Positions 1 through 6,596 of a DNA stretch of 6,613 nucleotides are shown one piece after another. The notes under the pieces are model-generated. The model saw nothing but the letters and a program-made list of their open reading frames with translations, made no database searches and was not told the origin of the DNA. Within the stretch, counting starts at the first letter, position 1. Each line of letters begins with the position of its first letter. Location: positions 1 through 6,613 of the forward strand of contig JADJXQ010000021.1 of NCBI GenBank assembly GCA_016710335.1. Reading direction: 5' to 3'. Origin of the DNA: Rhodospirillales bacterium (GTDB taxonomy: Bacteria; Pseudomonadota; Alphaproteobacteria; Rhodospirillales; Defluviicoccaceae). The translations under genes and the position numbers were made by a program.

Positions 1-666
1 GCCTGCCAGTAGTCCTGCGGCGTCGCGAAGACGCAGCTGAGGGTGTGCGTGTGAAGCTCGACTTCACGGAAGCCCGCTGCCTCCAGCGTCTGTTTCAGGA
101 AAGGCCGGCTGCCGAAGCGGAAGGGCGAGAGACGCTCGGCCTTGGGCGGCGGCGCAGGATGCGGCTCGTACGCAGGGCAGGGCATGACACCAAGGCGCCT
201 GCGACGCCTCGCCCTTACTACCGAGAACACGGCGAGGCCGCCTGGCTTGAGCACGCGACGCATTTCCGCGAGGGACTGCTCCGCTGCGGGAAAGAACATC
301 AGGCCAAGCCCGCACAGCACGCGGTCGAAGACGCCGTCGGCAAAAGTCAGCCGCTCCGCATCGGCGGCGACGAAGACCAGATTGTCCGCGACGGCCCGGC
401 GGCGTCCTTCCCGCAGCGCCCCTTCGGCAATGTCGCTCGCCACCACCAGCCCGCCCTGCACCTCTGCCGCCGCCGCACTGGCCAGCACGCCCGGCCCGCT
501 CGCCAGATCCAGCACGCATAACCCGCTGCAAGGCTGGCCGCCGCCAGCACGCGGCATCGGAAAGGTTAGTTCGCAGCGCAGCGCCCTCGGCGTGCGTGCG
601 GCAATCGGGCCAGCAGCCGGCACGCTCCTCGCGCTGTGGCGATCGCATCGAAACTCGTGTGGCCAT
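1..666 (-). CDS. Class I SAM-dependent methyltransferase (UbiE/BioC-like fold), 3' end outside window, frameshifted
   Basis: Transfers a methyl group from S-adenosylmethionine to an unidentified substrate, presumably in the cytoplasm. Reading leftwards from about 520, one open frame shows motif I as VLDLASGPGVL, an acidic end of strand 2 (LVVASDIAEG), then FVAADAERLTFADGVFDRV (motif II/III area), GLGLMFFPAAEQSLAEMRRV and LKPGG, the usual Rossmann-fold order. The C-terminal part continues in frame to the left edge (FLKQTLEAAGFREVELH, then FATPQDYWQ), so the stop lies outside. Upstream of motif I the reading frame must change near 555 (NLSDAA, then VLAAASLAAG) and near 518 (AAG, then LCVLDL). 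The N-terminus is therefore unresolved; the ATG at 666 is a provisional start. It is the last visible gene of the uppP-ATPase-yqiA block and its start overlaps the likely true end of yqiA. Family assignment is firm; the substrate cannot be inferred. Confidence 0.85.
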
Positions 667-701
667 CCCGCGAAGCGCCAGCCCACGTCCAGATAGTCCG
701 G

Positions 702-1216
702 CTAGCGCGTAAAGACGTGGTCACCCCCGGCAGCACCACCTGCCGGCAGCCCGTACTTCGCCACTGCCTGCTGGCGGTAGTCGAGCGATCCCGCCGCCCT
801 CCTCCACCCGGCAGCAGAGCTCCCCGGCCCGCGACAGGCGCGGCACCTCGATCGCGCGCAGTTCCTCGATGTGCTCAAGGCGGAAATCGAAAGTCTCGCC
901 GGTATAGAGGTTCGTCTGCGGCCCAACGAACTCGGCGAGCGAGAGATGGGCCACCACCGCCGGGTTGAGCACCGCACGCAAACCATGCTTCGCCTGACGC
1001 GGTGCGTAGATCGTGCCGCCCAGCGAAGCCACTACCGTAACCGGGGTCGCGCCCGGGCGTGGCGCGCTCCGCCAGCGCGATGGCCACGCGCGGCGAAACC
1101 GGCAACTGCTCGCACCAGAACAGAGGGCCGAGGCCAAGCGCTTCCATGTGCGCCTTCAGTTGTTTCGCCTTGTTGGATTGGGGCGAGGAACGGAAACCAT
1201 GCAGATAGACAATCAT
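702..1216 (-). CDS. yqiA: YqiA/YcfP-family alpha/beta-fold esterase, frameshifted
   Basis: Small cytoplasmic serine hydrolase of the family of E. coli YqiA, an esterase active on short acyl/palmitoyl-CoA type substrates; the physiological substrate is unclear. The N-terminus MIVYLHGFRSSPQSNKAKQL carries the family LHGF-SSP-S-KA signature. After a frame change near 1050, the nucleophile elbow reads VVASLGG (family GSSLGG, one residue short), followed by VLNPAVVAHL, YTGETFDF and HIEELRAIEV, all typical. Another shift near 790 leads to LDYRQQAVAKYG (acid region), and further shifts near 750 and 724-728 give QVVLPGGDH with the catalytic His and then FTR. An in-frame TAG ends the reading at 702, but the family's C-terminal helix (YLDVGWRFAGWP) continues in the same frame to about 660, so the stop is suspect. 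The ATG at 1216 follows the ATPase stop by three bases with no clear Shine-Dalgarno, suggesting translational coupling. Family call is strong. Confidence 0.88.
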
Positions 1217-1219
1217 CGC

Positions 1220-2687
1220 TCAGTTCGCCGGCACGGTGCGATCGGCCGCACGCGCGCAGGGCGGCCACGCGTTCCGCCATCACCGTCGACAGCGGGCGGG
1301 TACGGCTGATTTCAGTCAGCAGCAGCGCCTGCTCGAGCGGCACCTTCCGCGCATGCGCTTCGTACAGCGAAGACACGACGGCCTGCTCGATCTCGGCGCC
1401 GGAGAACCCGTCCGCCGCCAGCGCCAGTGCGTCGAGGTCGAATCGCTCGGGCTTTGCTTCGCGCCGTGCCAGGTGGATGGCGAAGATCTCGGCGCGCGTC
1501 GGCGCGTCCGGCAGGTCGACGAAAAAGATCTCGTCGGGCGGCCCTTGCCGGATCAGCTCCGGCGGCTGCTCGATATCGTTGGCGGTGCGGAATGAAGACG
1601 CGGCCCTTTGCGCTCCGACAGCCGGTCAGCAGGGGGCCGAGGATGCGGCGCGAGACGCCGCCGTCGGTACCGCCGGAGCTGTCGCTGGCGAGCCCCTTCT
1701 CGATCTCGACCCACAGCATCGCAGGCGCCATGGCTTCCGCCGAAGCCAGCGCTTCGCGCAGGTTGCGCTCGGTCTCGCCGAAAAAACTTGTTGGAGAGCG
1801 TGGCGAAATCCAGCCGTAGCAGGCCACCCCAGGCGCCGGCCACCGCCTTGCGGCCCGGGCTCTGCCGCCCTGCACGCCGAGCAGCGCGATGCCCTTGGGC
1901 GGCTGCAGGGCAGCGCCGGCGTCGCCGACGAAGACGTCGCGCGCAACTCCAGCCAATGCTTAGGCCGGTTCACACGCCGCCGACCTGGGCGAAGCTGGCC
2001 GTGTCGAACTCAGGCTCCAACACGCTGCCTGCGCCGCGTCCTGTGCGAGAAGGCAGCACGTGGTCGATGTCCTTGCGGGCGATCAAGCCGTCGTTGCGGA
2101 TCGCCTGCCGTGCCGCCCTGCGCGCGCCGTCGTCGAGCGCCATGCCGGTCAGGTGGCGCGCCAACCAGATGCAGCGCCTCCTTCTCGCCGCGCACCGGCT
2201 CCCCGTTCCCTGTCGCGCCCAAAGCTGCATTTCCTCGCGCAGGAGTCCCTGGATCGTTTCCAATCCCGGCACCGACAAGGCGAAGCGCGCACTCATGCGG
2301 GCCAGCTCGGCATTCAATTCGATGCGAGGGCTGACGAAAACCAGTGTGCGGGCGGTCTTGTTGTATTCGTTGGCGATCTCGCGAACCAGACGCGCATTCA
2401 CCGGATCGGCGAGGAGGGTGCGCGTCAGGATGTTACATGACGCCGTTCTCCTGGGTCTTGTCGATATGGCGCAGCATCGAGGAATTCGTAGGTCTGCGTG
2501 ATCGGCTGGTGTTGCTGCTGCGGCTGAAAACCGTCGGCCGCGCTCCAGATGAACGGCGCCAAACCTTGGTTGAGCGCCTGCTCCAGCAGCGGCGACCACG
2601 CGCGGTTCCTCGTGGGTCGACGACGACCAGGGAAAGCCAGTGCAGGATCAGCGCCAGGTCGTTACGGGTCGTTCGTGGCGCGGTCAA
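1220..2687 (-). CDS. Ycf46-like AAA family ATPase, frameshifted
   Basis: AAA ATPase of the group resembling chloroplast Ycf46, soluble and of unsettled function. Pieced together across frames: N-terminal domain NDLALILHW...LVVVD, HEEPRVV, LLEQALNQGLAPFIWSAADG, LRHIDKTQENG, then LADPVNARLVREIANEYNK, TLVFVSPRIEL and FALSVPGLETIQGLLREE. A linker with NDGLIARKDIDHVL precedes the AAA module, which begins TASFAQVGGV. The AAA core shows LLGVQGG (Walker A region), LRLDFATLSNKFF, FGETERNLREALASAEAM, LWVEIEKGLASDSSGGTDGG (Walker B region), GVSRRILG, ANDIEQPPELIR, DEIFFVDLPDAPTRAEIFAI and the C-terminal GFSGAEIEQAVVSSLYEAHA. Family members usually read GGGKS, LWVDEIEKG and RKGRFDE at the three catalytic sites; here all three are damaged by small indels. 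Length (about 489 codons) fits the family. The start is probably the TTG at 2687, overlapping the uppP stop; the TGA stop is at 1220-1222, next to the yqiA ATG. Confidence 0.9.
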
Positions 2688-3489
2688 TTCACCACGCCCG
2701 AATAGGCCGTGCCGATGACGATACCGAAGACGATGCGGTGTCCGGGCGAAAATCGAGAAGTCGTGGGTGCTGATGTAGCGCAGCAGCCAGCGCACGCAGA
2801 GGAAGGCCGAGACGAAGGAGGCGGAAAAGCCGACCGCCCACATGCCGAGATCGTCGGCGTTGAGCAGGTGCCGTTCCTTCACCATCTGGTAGGCGGCGGC
2901 GGCAAACAGGGTCGGCACCGCCAGGAAGAAGGAAAACTCGGTGGCCGCCTTGCGCGACAGGCCGAAGAGCAGTCCGCCGATGATGGTGGCGCCGGAACGC
3001 GATGTTGCCGGGAATCAGCGCGAAGGCCTGGGCGATGCCGAGCAGGAGGGCATCACGCCAGCCCATGTCGTCGACACTCTCGACCCGGATCGTGTGCTCG
3101 CGCCGCTCCGCCCAGAGGATGACCAGGCCACCGACGATGAAGGCCGTCGCCACGGGAACCGGCTGGAACAGCTGCGCCTTGATGGCCTGGCCGAATGCCA
3201 GGCCAAGCAGCGCCAGCGGCATGAAGGCGATGGCCAGGTTCGCCACGAAGCGCTGCGCGACGCGGTCGTGCGACACCCCGCGGACGACCCGGCCGAGCGG
3301 GCGCGGTACTCAGCACCGCCAGAATCGCACCGGTCTGGATGGCGATCGGAAACAGTTTTGCCGCGCTCATCGTTGAAGTCGAGCAGGTCGGCCACGAGGA
3401 TCAGGTGGCCGGTCGAGAGATCGGCAGGACTAGTGAGGCCCTCGACGATGCCGAGGATGAGCGCGTGCAGCACGGGAAGTGAAATCCAT
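2684..3489 (-). CDS. uppP: Undecaprenyl-diphosphatase (BacA/UppP family), frameshifted
   Basis: Integral inner-membrane enzyme that dephosphorylates undecaprenyl pyrophosphate to regenerate the lipid carrier for peptidoglycan and other envelope polymers; overproduction gives bacitracin resistance. Segments recovered across frames: LHALILGIVEGL, VLPIS and STGHLILVADLLDFND (the active-site E-F-L-P-I-S-S-T-G-H region), KLFPIAIQTGAILAV, ANLAIAFMPLALLGLAFG, FIVGGLVILWAERREH, DMGWRDALLLGIAQAFALIPG followed by the broken T-S-R-S-G motif, then FFLAVPTLFAAAAYQM, DDLGMWAVGFSASFVSAFL and RWLLRYISTHDFSIFA. The length (about 268 codons) is normal and hydrophobic stretches match the usual multi-pass topology. 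The ATG at 3489 (MDFTS) is chosen because it precedes the conserved HALILGIVEGL by the expected distance; a frame shift lies between them. The TGA stop is at 2684-2686 after YSGVVN. First gene of the minus-strand block. Both catalytic motifs are disrupted by indels that look like sequencing errors. Confidence 0.93.
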
Positions 3490-3542
3490 AGCGCCGGGAT
3501 GGTAGCATGGAGACCGGTTCCCGGCCCGGCAAGGACATGCGC
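3490..3542. other. Short divergent intergenic gap between uppP and cobB
   Basis: Only about 53 bases separate the uppP start from the chosen sirtuin start, so control elements for the two divergent genes must overlap each other or extend into coding sequence. I see no convincing -35/-10 pair. The only recognisable element is a Shine-Dalgarno-like AAGGA before the sirtuin ATG. Confidence 0.6.
3531..3535 (+). promoter_or_regulatory. Shine-Dalgarno for cobB, decides the start
   Basis: AAGGA lies seven bases before the ATG at 3543. The in-frame ATG at 3507 lacks a comparable site, and 3537 is too close to this one. The resulting protein begins MDIRANSSSLSRARRVAVLTG, the usual short lead-in to the sirtuin NAD-binding motif. 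Confidence 0.55.
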
Positions 3543-4267
3543 ATGGACATTCGCGCGAACTCATCGAGCCTCTCGCGGGCACGCCGCGTGGCCGTGCTCA
3601 CCGGTGCTGGCATCTCGGCCGAATCGGGCATTCCGACCTTCCGCGACGCGTTGACCGGACTGTGGGCCAATTACGATCCGCAGGAACTGGCCACGCCGGA
3701 AGGCTTCGCGCGCAATCCCAAGAGGGTGTGGGAGTGGTATGCCTCGCGGCGCGCCAGTATTGCCGGCGTGCGGCCCAATCCCGGCCACGAAGCGCTGGCC
3801 AGGCTGGAACAGCGCTTCGACACCTTCACGCTCGTGACGCAGAACATCGACAGCCTGCACCAACGCGCCGGCTCGCGCGCGGTGGTGGAACTGCACGGCA
3901 ACATTACGCGGGTGAAATGCTCACTCGAGCAGCGCGTCGTCAGCGACTTTGCGGAGGGCGAATCGCCGCCGCGCTGCGCGCGGCGCCTACGCCCGGACGT
4001 CGTGGTTCGGCAATGCTGCCGGCGGAGGCCCCCTGGCGAGCGGAGGATGCCGCCGAGCATTGCGACGTGTTTCTCAGCATCGGCACCTCGGCGCAGGTTT
4101 ACCCGGCCGCCGAACTCCCGCTGCGGGCGCTGTCGGCCGGCGCAACCGTGGTGGAAATCAACCCGGAACGCACGGCGCTCACGCGCCATATTCAGTTTGC
4201 GCTGCAGGGAGCGGCGGGAACGGTGCTGCCGCTGTTGCTGGACAAGCTGGCTGCGGCTAACGCTTGA
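3543..4267 (+). CDS. cobB: NAD-dependent protein deacylase, class III sirtuin (CobB-like), frameshifted
   Basis: Cytoplasmic sirtuin that removes acyl groups from lysines using NAD+, releasing nicotinamide and O-acyl-ADP-ribose. From the ATG at 3543, the NAD-binding GAGISAESGIPTFR is at residues 21-34, TQNID at 99-103 and the catalytic His at 118 within ELHGN. WYASRR supplies Tyr66 and Arg69, the Y-x-x-R pair that marks class III sirtuins acting on succinyl/malonyl-lysine. The zinc module begins at Cys126 (VKCSLEQ) and should continue as a C-x-x-C before LRPDVVWFGE, but between about 3975 and 4035 the frame breaks and reads CARRLRPDVVVRQ. The rest continues in another frame: EDAAEHCDVFLSIGTSAQVY, PAAELPLRAL, VVEINPERTALT and a final LLLDKLAAANA. 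Length (about 241 codons) is normal. An alternative start at 3507 is possible. The 3' end overlaps convergent asmA. Confidence 0.93.
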
Positions 4268-6446
4268 ACAGGCCTTTGAGGACGCCCTTGGATTTCTCCT
4301 GCACCGTCTCCTTCACCTTCGCCTCGACCTTGGCCTTGGCGGCTTCCGCCACCAGGCCGCCGAACTCGATGTTGTCGGCGACTTGTCGAAGGGCCGCTTA
4401 CCCGCACCGGCACGGTGAGGCCCTGAGGTGATCGAGTTCCCTGCCCCGCCCTGGCCGCGGGTGTTCCTCCACCACGCTGGCCTTGGCAAGATAATCCACG
4501 CGGTCTTCGCCGATATCGATGTCGCCCGAGCCGCCCAGGCGGATGAAGAGGCGACTTCGCGCGGAGGTCGTCGTTGCGCGCCACGCCGCCGGCGATGCGA
4601 AAGGAAGCGGTCAGTTCGGAGAAATCCGTCTTCTCGGCCTGCTTCGCTTCCTGAACGGCATCCTTGCGGCCGGAGAACAACGCCTTCGACTCGCGAAAGG
4701 TCTTCGCCAGGTTGATGCCCTTGATGGCGCCGTCCTTCAGATTCACGCTCGCAGTGCCGTTGAGGCCTCTTCATCGCCGCAACCGTCGTACCGCCGGACG
4801 CGACGTCGAGCGCGACGTTGCCGCGCCCCTCCAGCACGTCCTTGTCGAGCGCATCTTTCATGAGGGGATTGATGCTGACATTGGCCAGGTTCTGCTGCAG
4901 TGCGACGCGATTGTTGTTGGCATTGACTGATAGCGCGCCCGTCAGGCTGCCGTTGTAGAGGCTGGCCGAGTGGGGTGCGACGTCGAGCTTGCCGTCGGCG
5001 GCCTTGATCTCCAGGCGGACATTGGCGGCCTTGACGTTAGACACCTGCAGTTGTCCGATCTTCACGACGCCGCTGGCGTTCAGGCCCTTGAGCGCGGAGA
5101 AATCGCGCGGCGTTTCCGCTTTCTTCTCGCCCGCCGCGGCGGTTTCCGGCGGCAAGTGCTTCCGTCTGTTGAGCCGGTCGATGTCGAGGTCAGCCCTGCG
5201 CACCGGCAGGAGCTAAGCGCGTCAGGTTCAGTTTCGCCGCGATCTTGCTCTCGTCGAACAGTGTGTTGGCATGCAGGGCCGCCGTCTGTCCGTCGATATC
5301 GGCGCGCACTCCTCCCGTTAGCGGCAGGCGGACACTCTTCATGGGCATCTGCGGGTTGGCCAAGTTTAGTTCGCCTGTGAATGCAGGCAATTCGACCGTC
5401 TGATTTTCCAGGTTGGCGGACAGGGTTGAAGCCAGGCTGCCTTTGACGGTGGTCTCGCCCTGCCGGGCGTCGAGGTCCAGCACGAATTTGCCGGCCTGCA
5501 GAGACTGACTCTTGCCCTCCACCCCCGATAGCGCGATCTTCGCATCGATAGCACGCTGGGCACCCGCCAGCTTGATGGAAGCATTGACGGTCGCCCCGCT
5601 GGCTTTCTCCGCCGTCAGCGCCAGCCTCGGCGCATCGAGCCGCGCCTCGAAGGCATCGCCCGCCGCCTTGCCCTTGGCCGTCAGCAGCAGCTGCTCGACG
5701 ACGATTTCGTTCGCACCAGCCAGCTGCATGGCAGCTGCGGCCAGCGTTATGTCCAGCGACTTCATGTCGGCCAGGTCGCCAGTCAGGCGCACGTCAGATT
5801 CGCGCCGCCGTATCCGGTCGAGATCGTAGCGATACTCGCCGGCGGCCTTTAGCGCCACCGCCAGATTGGGCTGCGTGCCCACCAGCGTCGCCGACAGGTC
5901 GAACTTGTCCGACGCGGCGTTGGCCAGTCGCCCCGTTTCCAGATTAAGGGACGAGAGGATCAGGTCTTGGCCGGCCTTTTCGTCACGCCAGGCCAGTTCG
6001 CCGTTGGCGAACTTCACGCCGGCGATGTCGAAGCGGGCAGGCGGCTCCTTCTCGTCCTTCGACAGCAAATCATCGATATTCAGCCGTCCGTCCTTGAAGC
6101 GCACCACGCGGGCCTTGACGCCATCGAGCGTCACGGTATCCACCACCACCTGCTTGGACAGCAGCGGCAACAATTGCAGGGATATGCGCGCGTTGTCACC
6201 GCGGCGAACACCTGTTCGCTCTTGTGCTCGACAACGTCGTTTGCCAGACACCCCGATGGCGGGGAACAGGGACAGGGACAGGTCTCCTTCGATCTTCAGG
6301 CTGCGTTCCTTCTTCTCCTTGACCAGCTGGGCGATCTCGCCTTTCCACTTGTTGGCATCGAAGGTCGCCAGAATGAATGCCGCGACGGCGGCCAGCAAGG
6401 CCACCAGGCCGCCCAGGACAAAGGCTGTGATTTTGACGGCTCTCAT
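4257..6446 (-). CDS. AsmA family protein, frameshifted
   Basis: Inner-membrane-anchored, periplasm-facing protein of the AsmA family, linked in Gram-negative bacteria to outer-membrane assembly and phospholipid homeostasis; members are thought to form long beta-groove lipid-transfer structures. The N-terminus MRAVKITAFVLGG begins a single transmembrane segment (about residues 5-28, ending ATF), followed by the family hallmark KWKGEIAQLVKEKKERSLKI, EGDLSLSLFPAIGV, VVVDTVTLDGVKARV, GRLNIDDLLS and long amphipathic beta-rich repeats. A local out-of-frame patch (about residues 68-83) is restored downstream. The first frame runs to about 5205, then RADLDIDRL to about 4770, then NLKDGAIKGINLAKTFRES to about 4553, then RLGGSGDIDIGEDRVDYLAK, and finally LTVPVRVSGPFDK and GVLKGLFKR ending in TAG at 4257-4259. 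NLKDGAIKGINL and LTVPVRVSGPFD are typical of the AsmA C-terminal domain. About 730 codons, longer than E. coli AsmA (about 617). Start supported by a strong ribosome-binding site. Confidence 0.91.
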
Positions 6447-6450
6447 GAAT

Positions 6451-6458
6451 CCACCTCC
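6451..6458 (-). promoter_or_regulatory. Strong Shine-Dalgarno for the AsmA-family gene
   Basis: On the minus strand GGAGGTGG precedes the ATG at 6446, with the GGAGG core seven bases from the start codon. It decides in favour of this ATG (MRAVKITAF) over the more upstream in-frame alternative beginning MLLGGGGF, whose codons are the ribosome-binding site itself. Confidence 0.8.
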
Positions 6459-6470
6459 ACCGAGAAGCAA

Positions 6471-6484
6471 CTGAACAGGTTCAG
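6471..6484. repeat. Short palindrome, possible operator
   Basis: CTGAAC-AG-GTTCAG is a perfect six-base inverted repeat around a two-base centre, about 25 bases upstream of the asmA-family start codon. It also overlaps a tandem CAGGTT CAGGTT at 6476-6487. The size and placement fit a protein-binding site, but I recognise no regulator for it, and a 14-base palindrome can arise by chance. Confidence 0.35.
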
Positions 6485-6523
6485 GTTAGCAGAGAATGCC
6501 GTGAGCAACTATTGGCCATCGGC

Positions 6524-6566
6524 AGCGCTTGTTGCGCATTCAGACTAACTTCGCAACACTAGCGCT
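6524..6566. repeat. Imperfect 13-base inverted repeat (stem-loop or operator)
   Basis: The left arm AGCGCTTGTTGCG (6524-6536) pairs with the right arm CGCAACACTAGCGCT (6552-6566) apart from a two-base CT bulge, leaving a 15-base loop. The inner seven bases (TGTTGCG/CGCAACA) pair perfectly and the outer AGCGCT is itself palindromic. It ends 30 bases before the ATG at 6597, so it could be a 5' leader hairpin or an operator for that gene. No T-run follows on the plus strand, so it is not a typical intrinsic terminator. Confidence 0.45.
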
Positions 6567-6584
6567 TCTCCCAACACTGGCAGG

Positions 6585-6590
6585 AAAGGA
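6585..6590 (+). promoter_or_regulatory. Shine-Dalgarno for the gene at 6597
   Basis: AAAGGA sits six bases before an ATG at 6597, correct spacing for a ribosome-binding site. This is the main reason for calling a gene start in the last 17 bases. Confidence 0.55.
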
Positions 6591-6596
6591 ATTCAC

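Larger units (their letters stand above)
6447..6596. other. Divergent intergenic region between asmA-family gene and the gene at 6597
   Basis: About 150 bases, visibly less G+C-rich than the flanking genes, holding the start-proximal signals of two divergent genes. It contains two dyad symmetries described separately and ribosome-binding sites at both ends. A TTGCGC at 6532 and AACACT 17 bases later have -35/-10 spacing toward the plus-strand gene, but the -10 match is only three of six, so I do not call a promoter. Confidence 0.6.

Noticed and set aside
64..666. A 200-codon minus-strand open frame over the methyltransferase taken as one intact protein
   Set aside because: Only its first part (to about NLSDAA) can be the real frame; the methyltransferase motifs VLDLASGPG, AEMRRVLKPGG and the C-terminus lie in another frame of the same strand.
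871..2334. A 487-codon open frame on the plus strand opposite yqiA and the AAA ATPase
   Set aside because: It is antisense to regions with clear ATPase and YqiA motifs and its composition is Arg/Ala/Ser-rich and low in complexity, as expected for an antisense frame in G+C-rich DNA. It matches no family I recognise.
1608..2501. A 297-codon plus-strand open frame opposite the AAA ATPase
   Set aside because: Arg/Pro/Ala-rich shadow frame without recognisable motifs, covered on the other strand by conserved ATPase segments such as LADPVNARLVREIANEYNK.
5866..6474. Overlapping plus-strand open frames opposite the AsmA N-terminal region
   Set aside because: They are shadows of the well-supported AsmA-family frame with its membrane anchor and strong ribosome-binding site.
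6471..6484. LexA (SOS) box
   Set aside because: The spacing between CTG and CAG is eight bases, not ten, and the A/T-rich centre of a LexA site is absent.
6532..6560. Sigma-70 promoter (TTGCGC, 17-base spacer, AACACT) for the gene at 6597
   Set aside because: The -10 hexamer matches only three of six consensus positions, and these bases are part of the inverted repeat, which accounts for the pattern.
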